DNA of 64,000 nt from Anaerolineae bacterium (GTDB taxonomy: Bacteria; Chloroflexota; Anaerolineae; Promineifilales; Promineifilaceae), in NCBI GenBank assembly GCA_023384415.1, contig JAHDWJ010000004.1, forward strand, positions 49,675 to 113,674, read 5' to 3'. The notes beneath the pieces are model-generated. The model saw nothing but the letters and a program-made list of their open reading frames with translations, had not been told where the DNA came from and made no database searches. Every line of letters starts with the position of its first letter. The first letter of the stretch is position 1. The translations under genes were made by a program, and so were the position numbers. Of this stretch, positions 34,645 through 44,591 are shown one piece after another.

Positions 34645-37600
34645 TTATTTGTCTAATAGTTTGCGGACTTTGCGGGTGAGGGTTTCGGGGGTGAAGGGTT
34701 TAGCCAGGAAGGTGAGTCCAGATTGGATGAGGCCGTGATGGCGAATGAGGACATCGGCGTAACCAGACATGTAGAGAACTTTTAGCTGCGGCCGCAGGCG
34801 GGTCAACTGTTCGGCCAGATCGCGGCCGCTCAGTTGAGGCATTACCACATCAGTAAGTAACAAGTGAATGGGGCCGTCATACTGAGTCACCAACGCGGCC
34901 GCTTCGGTGGCTGTGCTGGTTAGCAGGTGATAACCAGCCTGGCTCAGTACATCCTGTACCAGTTCCAATACCATCTCATCATCTTCTACCACCAGGATTG
35001 TTTCCTGCCCTTGCCACGATTCATTGGTTGATACTGTAGACGATATAGCAGTTGCGGCCGCGTCTACACGGGGCAAATAAATACGAAAGGTAGCCCCCAT
35101 GCCCGGCTCACTATAGACGGCAATGTGACCGCCAAATTGGCGGACAATGCCATACACTGTCGCTAAACCCAGTCCGGTACCTTTGCCCACCTCTTTGGTC
35201 GTAAAAAATGGTTCAAAAATGTGGGCTTTGGTCTCTGCATCCATCCCCATACCGGTATCACTCACAGAAAGCAGCACATAACTGCCTGGCAACAGCCCTT
35301 CAACCTGGCGGCTGTAACTTTCTTCTAGCTGCACATTTTCTGTTTGCACCATTAATTTGCCCCCATCAGGCATGGCATCGCGGGCATTAACCATCAAGTT
35401 GAGTAAAACCTGTTCCATCTGAGTAAAATCTGCTTTAACCCGCCCCAAATCTGGCTGAAGGTTGACAATTAGTTCAATATCTTCACCTATGAGCCTTTGG
35501 ACCATATCTTTGATGGGGATGATCAGCTCATTAAGATTGACAATCGTTAGCTCTAAAATTTGCTGTCGGCTAAAGGCTAAAAGCTGTTGGATGAGTGCGG
35601 CCGCCTTTTCCCCGGCTTGTTGGATATGGGTAAGCCATTTTTCTCGGCTGCCATAATTTTCATCCTCTGGCTCCACGCGACCCAATAAATCGGTTGCACT
35701 TAAGATAACCGTAAGCAGATTGTTAAAATCATGGGCAATCCCCCCTGTTAACCGCCCAATTGCTTCCATCTTTTGCGCCTGGCGTAATTGGGCCTCTAGT
35801 TTCTCCCGTTCCGCTTCAGCCTGTTTGCGGGCATTAATATCATGAATCGTTCCTTCATAAAACAAAAGCTGGCCGGTTTCGTCTCGAATGGCTCTCGCAT
35901 TGATGGATACCCAAAGCAAATTCCCCCCTTTTTGGGTTATCTGAACATCATAATGTTGTAGGGCATCATGGTGCTCTAGCCAGGCGATGATGTTCGCTCT
36001 ATCCTGGAGATTATGGTAAAGGGATAGGGTGGTACTGGCTTCATTGAGCAACTCTTGCGGGGAGTTGTACCCACAGAGGCGGGCCATAGATGGGTTGGCG
36101 TTTAAGATGCGCCCGTCGGGGGCGGTTTGGAAGATACCTTCGATGGAATTTTCAAAAATGGAGCGATACTTTTCTTCGGTCTGCCGTATTTGATCTAAAA
36201 GTTGGGCATTGGCCAGGGCCAGGCCGGCATAGCCGACAAATAGACGCAAGGCCTCTAGCTGCTCGTCTGACATAGGACGCTGGCTAATCACATTATCAAC
36301 GGTAATGACGGCGATAGGTTTTTCTCCGGTCCAGGCAGCCACAGTAGCGTGGTTTTTTACCCCGGCCATCTCATGATCATCAGGAAACTGGACAATGGTT
36401 GATAAATCTTCATAGAAGACAAACCCTTTGGGATCAGCGACGACGAGTTGAAAGGCATTGTCGTTGGCGACAGGGCAGATAAACCAACTGTTATCTTCTG
36501 GTTCGCCCTGCCGGTTGGTACCTAGCAAGCCGCGAACCGTTTCATCCGTTGGTTCGTAACGGAACAAGCCGACGCGATCAAAATGGAGTTCGTGGCGAAT
36601 GGTGTGGTGTATCTGGCGGATGCAGGTATCCCAATCAGTGATTTGGGTGATGGCTTTGCCTATCTCCAGCACTTTTTCTAACCATATCTGGCGTTGTTGT
36701 TCTTTGGCTTTCCCTCTGAGTCGCTCAATGGCCGTGGCTAATTGGCCGGCACAAATAATGAGGATGCGCTCATCACTTTGCGTAAATGCTTCTGATTGCA
36801 CACTTTCTACGTCAAAAAGGGCAATGACGTGGCCGCCAACTTTGATCGGGACAGCCATTTCTGAGCGGATGGTTTCAGCAATAGGGAAGTACAGGGGCTC
36901 CTGGGTCACATCGTTAACCCGCAGTGGTTGACCAGTAGCGGCAACATAACCGGCAATGCCCCGGTTGGCGGGTACGGCCTGGTTTTTAATGCTGCTGTCT
37001 ATGCCCCGGTATGAAGGATGCGGCCGCAGCAGTCCCACCTCTTCATCCACAAGCAGGATCCCAAAAATATCTGGGTAAAGGGCATGGCCAATGATGTCAG
37101 TGACATTTTGAATCAGGGCATCTTCGCTGGTGGCGTTGGCGGCCGCGACAGCAACCTGGTGCAACACTGCTAATTCCTTATTCTGCCCTTCCAACCGGGC
37201 GGCGTACTCCTGCAAACGGATTTCGGCTTGTTTGCGGTTGGTACTGTCCCGTTGGGTATACCAGGCGTGGGTCAAATACCCATTTTCGATAATCCCTACG
37301 GCATTTGTGGTGTAAGTCGTCAGGGCACCATCAAGGGCGTGTTGGGTAATTTCCAGGTCACGTAAATAGTAGCCATTAAGAATAAATTCTCGGTTTGCCT
37401 GACTTACCTCGGCGTTGCTGACGGGGGGCGTTGTTCGCATCTGTTCTATCAACGTGGTTGCATCAGCAAACCCAAATTGATGAGCCAAAGCATCATTGCA
37501 CTCTGCCAGGCGGCCATTTTTTTGGGTCAGATGGATTTGTTCTTCTGTAGGCAGGTGTATATCAATCGGGGGATCATACGCTACCCGGTACATCCCATCC

Positions 37601-37695
37601 CGGCTGAGGGTGAACAAGGCGCGGTATAAATTGTCAGCGTGTCCAGGGGCGGTGGAGGCAGGTGGGTTCTGGACCGGAGTGGTTTTTGCGGACAT
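34645..37695 (-). CDS. Hybrid sensor histidine kinase (PAS-GAF-GAF-PAS-HisKA-HATPase-REC)
   Basis: About 1016 residues. In order: a PAS-like segment, two GAF domains (about 190-360 and 365-520), a PAS/PAC domain (about 535-650), HisKA with phospho-acceptor His655 ([14 protein letters not shown]), and HATPase with the N box [14 protein letters not shown] and G boxes DTGMGMD and GKGTGLGL. It ends in a receiver domain ([26 protein letters not shown]). There is no membrane helix, so it is a cytosolic sensor. The upstream frame begins with TTG at 37797; the first ATG at 37695 is preferred. It lies downstream of the CHAT/AAA and DUF2357 genes on the same strand. Confidence 0.93.
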   Translation of the reverse strand: MSAKTTPVQNPPASTAPGHADNLYRALFTLSRDGMYRVAYDPPIDIHLPTEEQIHLTQKNGRLAECNDALAHQFGFADATTLIEQMRTTPPVSNAEVSQANREFILNGYYLRDLEITQHALDGALTTYTTNAVGIIENGYLTHAWYTQRDSTNRKQAEIRLQEYAARLEGQNKELAVLHQVAVAAANATSEDALIQNVTDIIGHALYPDIFGILLVDEEVGLLRPHPSYRGIDSSIKNQAVPANRGIAGYVAATGQPLRVNDVTQEPLYFPIAETIRSEMAVPIKVGGHVIALFDVESVQSEAFTQSDERILIICAGQLATAIERLRGKAKEQQRQIWLEKVLEIGKAITQITDWDTCIRQIHHTIRHELHFDRVGLFRYEPTDETVRGLLGTNRQGEPEDNSWFICPVANDNAFQLVVADPKGFVFYEDLSTIVQFPDDHEMAGVKNHATVAAWTGEKPIAVITVDNVISQRPMSDEQLEALRLFVGYAGLALANAQLLDQIRQTEEKYRSIFENSIEGIFQTAPDGRILNANPSMARLCGYNSPQELLNEASTTLSLYHNLQDRANIIAWLEHHDALQHYDVQITQKGGNLLWVSINARAIRDETGQLLFYEGTIHDINARKQAEAEREKLEAQLRQAQKMEAIGRLTGGIAHDFNNLLTVILSATDLLGRVEPEDENYGSREKWLTHIQQAGEKAAALIQQLLAFSRQQILELTIVNLNELIIPIKDMVQRLIGEDIELIVNLQPDLGRVKADFTQMEQVLLNLMVNARDAMPDGGKLMVQTENVQLEESYSRQVEGLLPGSYVLLSVSDTGMGMDAETKAHIFEPFFTTKEVGKGTGLGLATVYGIVRQFGGHIAVYSEPGMGATFRIYLPRVDAAATAISSTVSTNESWQGQETILVVEDDEMVLELVQDVLSQAGYHLLTSTATEAAALVTQYDGPIHLLLTDVVMPQLSGRDLAEQLTRLRPQLKVLYMSGYADVLIRHHGLIQSGLTFLAKPFTPETLTRKVRKLLDK

Positions 37696-37828
37696 GTTAG
37701 TTAATGGGACTGGCTTATTTCTTATTGGTAACTGGTGTTGGGCGTTCGGTGATGTGATACAACCATACCCTTTTTTAGATTGGCGGACAATGGACAAGTC
37801 ACAATTTTAGTCTGTCTATTCAATTGGA

Positions 37829-38638
37829 TTAGGAGTGTAAGATTGCGGCCGCGACCTGCACCCACGACTCTCCTTCACCCAGTAGCGAGCCGGGCAGGGG
37901 CAACCCTCTTTGGCCAATCTGCACGAACTGTTCCCATTGAGGCTGTAAACAAAGAGAGTGGTAAAGCTGATAAACCTGCACTACCTCGCCATACTCTTCC
38001 AGACGGGCGTTGGCGGCCGCGTGCCAATGTTCCCCACTGATAGCCGTTGGTAGGGTAATTTCTCGCAGCCGCACATGGTAACGCAGACTGTTAATCGCCG
38101 TTTCCATGCGCCGCAGGCGTAAAGCGGTGTACGTGGGTGCCAGATAGCCATCGGCCGGAAAATAGCTTACCCCTTCCCGAATAATGGGGGGGATGGTGTG
38201 TAAGGCCTGGTAAATTGCTTCGATAATGTATTTAACCAATTGATTTTCCAGGGTGTCATAACGACGGTTTACCTGGCGGCAGATAAAACGATGGGGGCCA
38301 GGCTGTCCACTGTGACGGGCTTTGAGGGTAGCTGACCAGAGGATGCGGCCGCGAACCTGTCCACTATATTCCACCTCCCTTTGCTCGGTATAGCGGCTTA
38401 ACTGCTGCACAATCCGCCCTAGCTGATAGGTCACAAAATGTTCCGTTCCCCCATATTTATCCATAGCCAGCAAAAAATAGGCTGGTGATAAGCCAGAAAT
38501 TTTGCGCTGCTCCACTTGCTGCCTGACCGCAACATGGTCTGCAGAAAGAGTCAGGCGCAGCAGTTGGCGCAAAACGGCAGCTTCTTCAGCAAAAAGAGAC
38601 ATGTCAGAAGATAGATGAAGGATACTTGGGGTGAACAC
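37829..38638 (-). CDS. DUF2357/McrC-like partner protein without visible nuclease domain
   Basis: 269 residues. The middle has GRILWSATLKARHSG and RRYDTLENQLVKYIIEAI (about 97-142). The xxTxENxLxK helix is the hallmark of DUF2357/McrC-like proteins, which act with McrB-type ATPases. A PD-(D/E)XK nuclease usually follows this region in McrC-like proteins; here the C-terminal 100 residues show no such motif and the frame ends before a 30-base spacer. It starts with GTG 31 bases after the fused CHAT/AAA gene (an ATG exists at 38602). It is therefore likely the adaptor of that ATPase. Confidence 0.68.
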   Translation of the reverse strand: MFTPSILHLSSDMSLFAEEAAVLRQLLRLTLSADHVAVRQQVEQRKISGLSPAYFLLAMDKYGGTEHFVTYQLGRIVQQLSRYTEQREVEYSGQVRGRILWSATLKARHSGQPGPHRFICRQVNRRYDTLENQLVKYIIEAIYQALHTIPPIIREGVSYFPADGYLAPTYTALRLRRMETAINSLRYHVRLREITLPTAISGEHWHAAANARLEEYGEVVQVYQLYHSLCLQPQWEQFVQIGQRGLPLPGSLLGEGESWVQVAAAILHS

Positions 38639-38669
38639 CCCCAGAGCCTGGCGGTAACCAATCGCTAAG

Positions 38670-41600
38670 TCAATTACTCACGTTTCCTAACTGCTGCTCC
38701 CATTCGGCGGTGGGGATGTGGGGGTAGAGGGTTTTGAGCCGTTTTAGCAGGGTTATTTGCCTGGGTGTAGACATGGGTGTGGTCAATTGATGCAAAAATT
38801 TATAAATCTTTAGAATGGTGTCATGGTCTAGCCCGTCTAATTGGGGCAGGGCGTACATGATAAACGCTTCGCCGAAAATATCGGGCAGCGCGGCCGCGTC
38901 CCTTTCTGCCCCATACCGATCTCGCAGATAGGCGATCATATCTTTGAGGATGGCTGGCCCCAGCGCACGGCGGTGCATCAGAGGGTTGTCCTGGTCTATT
39001 AGCTGCTGCAACAACCAACTGAGGCCGACAAAGGAAGCGGCCGCGTTTTCATCTAACCCTTCTGGCGGCCGCAGCCAACGGCTGATGAGGTTCTGGTACG
39101 TCTCAGGAGAAGGCAAATCCACATCTATAAAGGCAAAACGGCGCATGAAGGCGAAAGACATATTAAACAGGAACGATTTGTCATACACATTCATCGTGCC
39201 AATGATGCGCCAGGCTGGGTAAATGACCACATTGTAAAACGTGTCATCCAATGGGGGAATCCACGCATCCCCTTTGGCTGAAGGCAGCACTCGCACTGGC
39301 TTGCCATCCACAGTGTAAGGCAGCTCAATCGGCTGACCGGAAAGCACGGTGAACAGCTCGCCGAATGCTTTGTCAATTTCGGCCCTATTCATCTCATCAA
39401 TGACTAGCCAGGACGCTTCTCGGATAGCCCGCAGAAAGATGCCCGAACGGAAATGGAGCTGCCCCTGGGTATCGGGAACATAGCCGCCAATAGTGTCGAA
39501 AGTGGTCCAATCAGCGGTGGCGGTGGTCAGGATGGGGTCTTCGGTATGCTGTTGATTCTGGGCATAGGTGCAGATGGCCTGGGCCAATGAGGTTTTGCCT
39601 GTTCCTGGCGGTCCGGTGAGCAGAATATGTTTGCCGGTGTTCAAGGCTGAGGCCACCTGGCGGTAGACAACGGGATCAATGAGCAGGCCAGTGGCCGATT
39701 GCACTGCCTCGTGTAGGGAGTTTGGGTCAATACTGACCTGGGAGCGGAGTGTTTCTTCGAGATAGGCCCGGTTTTGGGCAGGGGAGAGGGGGCGAATGGG
39801 TGTGGGTTTGGCCGCGGCCGCAGCTCCGGTTAATCCCAACATGGGATTGGCCGCGACCTGCTGTTGCAAACTTTCCCACTCTCCCTGCCGAAGCATCTGC
39901 CGGGTTTCGGCAGGCAAAGGGGGCAGCGCGTCTAACTGTTTCACTTTACGCCGATCCATGCCAAAGAGCCAATCATCGTCCGTGCCCATAAATAGGGTGG
40001 GAACCCCCCAGCCAGATTGGGGCTTATGTTTTTCTACGTCATAAATAGCTCCCCGGGTGACGGCTAAAGCGCGGGCAACGCGGCCGTGTCGGGCCAAATC
40101 ATCGTAAAAATGGTGGTGGAACAGGGCAGCCGTGTCTACTTTGAGCAGCCCTTGCATAGCGATGACGGCCGGAATGTGGGAGTCGCGTACCAATTGCTGC
40201 CCCAATCCTGGCAAGACAACCACTGATTGTGGCGATGCGGCCGCGTCACCGTCCTCTTCTGTTTCGGTAGTGGCACTAAGACAGGCGGACAAAATTGCCA
40301 GCCGCAGCTCGCCACGAGCCAGCACCTCCTGCAACTCGTTACCGGCGACCATCTCATGGGGCTGTGCGCCATCCCCTTCCATCACCAGATGGAACTTATT
40401 TTTGATGATCACCCCATGAGCCACCAGATGGAGCAGATGAACCGCCTCATCACCACGCTTTTCTAACTCATCCCGCAAATTCTTGAGCGTTGCCCGGCGG
40501 CCTTCACCGCCATCATAAATCGTATATTCCACCAATCCCGCTTCTTTGAGGCGTAGGAGAGACCCTTCCAACACCGTTTTTTCCCCGGCAACATCCACCG
40601 GGGCCAAATTTTTCAGGATATTGTTGTTTGAGGTGGGGCCGAGGTTAGGAGGGTTACAAATCATAACCAGGACACGCAGCTGTCCGTAATCAACACGGGG
40701 CAGGTTGACATTGGCTCGCACCCGACGGTAGATGGCTCGCTTGTCACTGATGCCCAGAGGATGGCCTTCAGGATCACATAAATTTTCCCAACAAAACGAA
40801 TGGAGCGAATCATCTAACTGTAATTCCAGGTAGAGACCCTCAGTGGCCTGGCCCAAAGCGTCATCATAACCCGTGAGCGTAGCCGTGTGACGCTGATTTT
40901 GCTGATCTTTAGGATGCAGTACGGCCGCAAACAGCTTTTGCCCATATTCACGTCGCCTCAGGTTTAGGGCTAAGAGGGCGGGTTCGTCTAGTTCGGTGGG
41001 GCTTTCATAAACCTGTCCCCCATAGGTGAGGCGGGTGCGTTGGGGGCTTATGTCGAGGACCAATTTGTGGGGGAGGGGCCGGCTGGGGGCGATTTGTTCG
41101 GGTGTGAGTATATAGGTGGGGGGAGAGGTGGTTGGTGATGGGATGGTGGCTGCTGGCGGGCTATTAATCGGTGTTGCTGTTGCAGTGGGTTTGAGCTGCT
41201 GGGTAGTATTATCTGGCTGGTCGGTTGGGGTGGTTGGCTGCTCCGTTATGGGGAGTGGTTCTTCAGCAAGAGTGGGCGGGCTGATTTCTTGAATGATCTG
41301 CGGCTGTGTGGTTGGGTCTTCAAGGTCATTGGCAGTATCTGCGGCCGCGTCCATCTCCCTTTGGGCCACTTTTTCACCTGCCTGTTGGGCCGGCATTTTA
41401 TCCATCTGGCTGTAATCAATCGGTTGGGGGGGAGATTCTTCTTGCGATGGGCCATAGAGAAACTGCGCGGCCGCGTCTCGCCCCTCTTTAGCCTTTAGTT
41501 GCGCCCGCTCCCAGAAGCCTGGTGGCTGTTCTTGGGTTTGCTGCCAGGCTTCTCCCCAGGCTGTTAGCAAGGCCCGCATAGAGCGGAAACGTTCTTCAGG

Positions 41601-42326
41601 CTTGGTATGGACGGCACGGGCAATAACTTCCCGCCAGGCTAAGGGCAGTTGGGTACGCTGCCATTCACCTTCTAACTGTTTGTCGAGTGGGATATACAGT
41701 TTGGGAGGCTGACCCAGGAGCATTGTCCAGAGCAAAACGCCAAAAGCATAAACATCTACTACCGGGTCAATGAGGGTATAATCCAGGTTTCCCTGTTCTG
41801 GTAGGGTATAGACATCCCCGGAACTAAGGCCCGGCGTCACCGCCATCTGCACCCGCCCAAAACCGAGAGAGAGGTGCGGCCGCGCCTGCTCATCAAACAC
41901 AATCGCTCCCGGGGAGACGTTCAGGTGGATAATGCTCCGCTCATGCAAATAAGCCAGGGCTTCCCCAATTTGCTCCACCACCTCATTCGTCTGCTCGGCT
42001 GTCCACCCTTGCTCTAGCCGCTCACGCAGGCTCCCCCCATTCAGCAAGGGCATCACCATATACAGCCGCTCACGCTCCTGGCCATAGGCCAAAATTCTGA
42101 TAAGGTTAGGATGCTCTAGCGATGCTAACTGGCGGATTTCTTGCTCAAACCGGGCAACAAAGCGGCTTTCCTGGCTTAATTCCGGTTGAGCCAGATGGAC
42201 CAAAACGGGGGCTTTATCGGGCAGGCTGACGCCCTGATATAACTCTGCCGTGTGGGTACGGAGAAAAAAGGATTCTAGCTGATACCGTTCAGCTAAAACG
42301 TAACCAATCCAGGGATCATCAGCCAT
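38670..42326 (-). CDS. Pseudokinase-CHAT protease-McrB-type AAA+ ATPase fusion protein
   Basis: 1218 residues, three modules. (1) A protein-kinase fold (about 10-262) with lost catalytic residues: the VAIK Lys is His44, HRD is HLN (134-136) and DFG is GFG (155-157). A Pro/Thr/Gln-rich linker (about 265-420) follows. (2) A CHAT caspase-like domain (about 545-790) with an intact dyad, His637 in HLVAHG and Cys682 in ILSACLSA. (3) An AAA+ domain of McrB/AAA_5 type (about 880-1075): Walker A GPPGTGKTS (905-913), Walker B WLVIDEMNRAEI, and the McrB-like motif GTMNVYD with FMRRF. The DUF2357 gene follows 31 bases later. Inference: ATPase-gated protease with a pseudokinase sensor or docking module, probably in defence or regulated cell death. 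Confidence 0.85.
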   Translation of the reverse strand: MADDPWIGYVLAERYQLESFFLRTHTAELYQGVSLPDKAPVLVHLAQPELSQESRFVARFEQEIRQLASLEHPNLIRILAYGQERERLYMVMPLLNGGSLRERLEQGWTAEQTNEVVEQIGEALAYLHERSIIHLNVSPGAIVFDEQARPHLSLGFGRVQMAVTPGLSSGDVYTLPEQGNLDYTLIDPVVDVYAFGVLLWTMLLGQPPKLYIPLDKQLEGEWQRTQLPLAWREVIARAVHTKPEERFRSMRALLTAWGEAWQQTQEQPPGFWERAQLKAKEGRDAAAQFLYGPSQEESPPQPIDYSQMDKMPAQQAGEKVAQREMDAAADTANDLEDPTTQPQIIQEISPPTLAEEPLPITEQPTTPTDQPDNTTQQLKPTATATPINSPPAATIPSPTTSPPTYILTPEQIAPSRPLPHKLVLDISPQRTRLTYGGQVYESPTELDEPALLALNLRRREYGQKLFAAVLHPKDQQNQRHTATLTGYDDALGQATEGLYLELQLDDSLHSFCWENLCDPEGHPLGISDKRAIYRRVRANVNLPRVDYGQLRVLVMICNPPNLGPTSNNNILKNLAPVDVAGEKTVLEGSLLRLKEAGLVEYTIYDGGEGRRATLKNLRDELEKRGDEAVHLLHLVAHGVIIKNKFHLVMEGDGAQPHEMVAGNELQEVLARGELRLAILSACLSATTETEEDGDAAASPQSVVVLPGLGQQLVRDSHIPAVIAMQGLLKVDTAALFHHHFYDDLARHGRVARALAVTRGAIYDVEKHKPQSGWGVPTLFMGTDDDWLFGMDRRKVKQLDALPPLPAETRQMLRQGEWESLQQQVAANPMLGLTGAAAAAKPTPIRPLSPAQNRAYLEETLRSQVSIDPNSLHEAVQSATGLLIDPVVYRQVASALNTGKHILLTGPPGTGKTSLAQAICTYAQNQQHTEDPILTTATADWTTFDTIGGYVPDTQGQLHFRSGIFLRAIREASWLVIDEMNRAEIDKAFGELFTVLSGQPIELPYTVDGKPVRVLPSAKGDAWIPPLDDTFYNVVIYPAWRIIGTMNVYDKSFLFNMSFAFMRRFAFIDVDLPSPETYQNLISRWLRPPEGLDENAAASFVGLSWLLQQLIDQDNPLMHRRALGPAILKDMIAYLRDRYGAERDAAALPDIFGEAFIMYALPQLDGLDHDTILKIYKFLHQLTTPMSTPRQITLLKRLKTLYPHIPTAEWEQQLGNVSN

Positions 42327-42431
42327 AAATGTATCGTTTTTGCCTGTGACGTATCAATTTTCTGTTTTTCGTATCTTTACAGTTGGCAGTTACGCCAAAT
42401 CCCCCAAATCTACGTTACTCTGCGGGTTATT

Positions 42432-42523
42432 ATCCTTCTGGACTCTGGCGAAAATTGATTTCTAATAACCAATACACTAATAACCAGTGGTCAGGCTAAA
42501 AAACGCCAGACTCCAGTATCCTT
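42432..42523. repeat. Dispersed 3'-gene repeat, family R2, copy C
   Basis: The best-preserved copy. Its ends ACTCTGGCG and CGCCAGACT are inverted repeats, and the interior is AAAATTGATTTCTAATAACC, AATACACTAATAACCAGTGG and TCAGGCTAAAAAA. It begins immediately after the response-regulator stop codon and fills most of the gap to the fusion-protein gene. In the direction of transcription the first stem arm is followed by a run of T, as in a terminator. Confidence 0.8.
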
Positions 42524-42913
42524 TTACTCCTGGGCAGTCAATGGCGCAGGTTTGAGGGCGTTTTCCAGTGCCGAGATGAGCTTTTGCCGGTTGAACGGCT
42601 TGGCAATAAATCCATTGGCGCCCATCTCTTCCGCTTTTTTTTCATCGCTGCGTGTAGAACGAGCCGTAAAAATGATAACCGGCAAATCAGGAATTAGCTC
42701 CCGGATGCGTTTTAGGGCGGTAAACCCATCCATACGGGGCATCATAATGTCTACAATAACGACAGCCGGACGCTTTTCTTGTACCAACTGTAAGCCACGT
42801 TCGGCATCACTGGCTTTAAGTAGTTCATACTCGGTGTTCCAAAGTAGAAACTCAACCAGCTTGAGAACATCTAATTCATCGTCAATAACTAGAATGGGAA
42901 TTTTCTCAGACAT
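42524..42913 (-). CDS. Single-domain response regulator (REC only)
   Basis: 129 residues forming one CheY-like receiver: acidic pocket VIDDELDV (Asp11/Asp12), phospho-acceptor Asp in VIVDIMMPRMDG, the Thr in IIFTARS and the Lys in AKPFN. There is no output domain, so it must act by protein contact or phosphorelay. A hybrid kinase lies 5 kb downstream on the same strand with the fusion-protein gene between, so a phosphorelay link is possible but not shown. The gene follows the aldehyde dehydrogenase gene by about 80 bases in transcription order. Confidence 0.93.
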   Translation of the reverse strand: MSEKIPILVIDDELDVLKLVEFLLWNTEYELLKASDAERGLQLVQEKRPAVVIVDIMMPRMDGFTALKRIRELIPDLPVIIFTARSTRSDEKKAEEMGANGFIAKPFNRQKLISALENALKPAPLTAQE

Positions 42914-42992
42914 AATTTTTTGAGGCGTGAAACGTCATACATGATGCATGAGCTGGTTATTGTACTGCATCACATATCACATGGTAATGGGC

Positions 42993-44510
42993 TTATCCGA
43001 ATTGGATCCCCTGAGCCAGAGGCAGTTGTTTCGACCAGTTGATAGTGTTGGTTTGGCGGCGCATATAGGTTTTCCAGGCATCTGAACCAGATTCGCGGCC
43101 GCCGCCTGTATCTTTCTCCCCGCCAAATGCACCACCAATTTCTGCGCCGGAGGTGCCGATATTGACATTGGCAATACCACAATCAGAGCCAGCCGCTGAG
43201 AGAAAGCGTTCGGCTGTTTGCATACTGTCCGTGAAAATAGCACTGGAGAGTCCCTGGGAAACGCCATTATGCAAATTGATCGCCTCTTCGAGAGTATTAT
43301 ACTCCAGAAGATAAAGAATAGGGGCGAATGTTTCTTCCTGGACAATGGGGGATTGGGCGGGCATTTTGATCAAGGTGGGTTCGACAAATTGAGGGCCAAG
43401 ATCGGGACGGGTGCGGCCGCCGTAAATAAGCTCACCCCCTTCCTGGATGGCCTGGGCCACTGCCGTTTCCATCTGACTCACCGCTACCGTCGTAACCAGC
43501 GGTCCCATCAAGGTGCCCTCAGCCAGGGGATCACCTATTTGGACTTGAGCGTAAGCATGTTGCAGCCGTTCTGTCAGGTTAGCGGCAATGCTGCTGTGCA
43601 TGATAAGCCGCCGGGTGCTGGTGCAGCGCTGCCCGGCTGTGCCCACGGCCCCAAAGAGAATGGCTCGCGTGGCTAAATCGAGATCCGCATCTGGCGCCAC
43701 GATGATGGCATTATTCCCGCCCAGCTCTAGCAGAGTGCGCCCCAGGCGGTCGGCGACGGTTTGGGCTACGGCTCGACCAGTGCGAATGGAGCCGGTGAAA
43801 GAGATGAGGGGCAGCCGTTTGTCCTGGGTTAGCAGCCGTCCGATTTGTGGCCCGCCAACGACTAAATTGAAGATACCAAACAGACCATAATCGGCCATAA
43901 CATCGTTCACGATATGTTGAATGGCGATAGCGGTGAGGGGGGCGAGTTCGCTGGGTTTCCAGATAATCGGATCGCCGCAGACGGCCGCTATGGCGGCGTT
44001 CCATGACCAGACGGCGGCAGGGAAGTTGAAGGCGGTGATGACCCCGATTGGCCCCAAGGGGTGCCACTGTTCAAACATGCGATGCTGCGGCCGCTCGGAG
44101 GCCATCGTCAGGCCGTATAATTGCCGTGACAGGCCAACCGCAAAGTCACATACATCAATCATCTCTTGGACTTCACCCACCCCTTCGGCCTTGATTTTTC
44201 CCATCTCCAGGCTGATCAGCTCTCCCAGTGGTTCCAGGTTGGTTCGTAAATGATTGCCCAGATCGCGTACCAACAACCCGCGTTTAGGGGCGGGTATTTC
44301 ACGCCAGGTGGAAAAAGCTGTCTGGGCGATCTCCATAATGTGTTCGTAACTATCGTTGGTGGCGGGGATGACGGCAGCGATGGGGTTTCCAGTTGTGGGA
44401 TTGAAGGAGATAAGGTGTTGGCTGTGGGTTTCCAGGGGCCATCGGTCGCGGCCGCAGCAGCTGCCCAGGTTGACCGATTCCAAACGTAGTTTTTTCAACA
44501 AGGCTTCCAT
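42993..44510 (-). CDS. Aldehyde dehydrogenase, ALDH7 (antiquitin)-like
   Basis: 505 residues. The ALDH7 signature QWHPLGPIGVITAFNFPAAV is followed by the general base in LELGGNN and the catalytic Cys in GTAGQRCTSTRRL. The family oxidises alpha-aminoadipate semialdehyde (piperideine-6-carboxylate) in lysine breakdown, with NAD+. The early sequence NLGSCCGRD is unusually Cys-rich but precedes the fold proper. No other lysine-degradation gene is adjacent. It is likely cytosolic. Confidence 0.93.
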   Translation of the reverse strand: MEALLKKLRLESVNLGSCCGRDRWPLETHSQHLISFNPTTGNPIAAVIPATNDSYEHIMEIAQTAFSTWREIPAPKRGLLVRDLGNHLRTNLEPLGELISLEMGKIKAEGVGEVQEMIDVCDFAVGLSRQLYGLTMASERPQHRMFEQWHPLGPIGVITAFNFPAAVWSWNAAIAAVCGDPIIWKPSELAPLTAIAIQHIVNDVMADYGLFGIFNLVVGGPQIGRLLTQDKRLPLISFTGSIRTGRAVAQTVADRLGRTLLELGGNNAIIVAPDADLDLATRAILFGAVGTAGQRCTSTRRLIMHSSIAANLTERLQHAYAQVQIGDPLAEGTLMGPLVTTVAVSQMETAVAQAIQEGGELIYGGRTRPDLGPQFVEPTLIKMPAQSPIVQEETFAPILYLLEYNTLEEAINLHNGVSQGLSSAIFTDSMQTAERFLSAAGSDCGIANVNIGTSGAEIGGAFGGEKDTGGGRESGSDAWKTYMRRQTNTINWSKQLPLAQGIQFG

Positions 44511-44591
44511 GGTTTTCTCCTGATAAGCGGGCTGAGGGTTGCGGAGTGAGGGTTACAGCTTTGCCAAAACTCCTTCCGGTAGCGATTAACG

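Noticed and set aside
41600..42326. Active serine/threonine kinase
   Set aside because: The Lys, HRD Asp and DFG Asp are all replaced, so it is called a pseudokinase.
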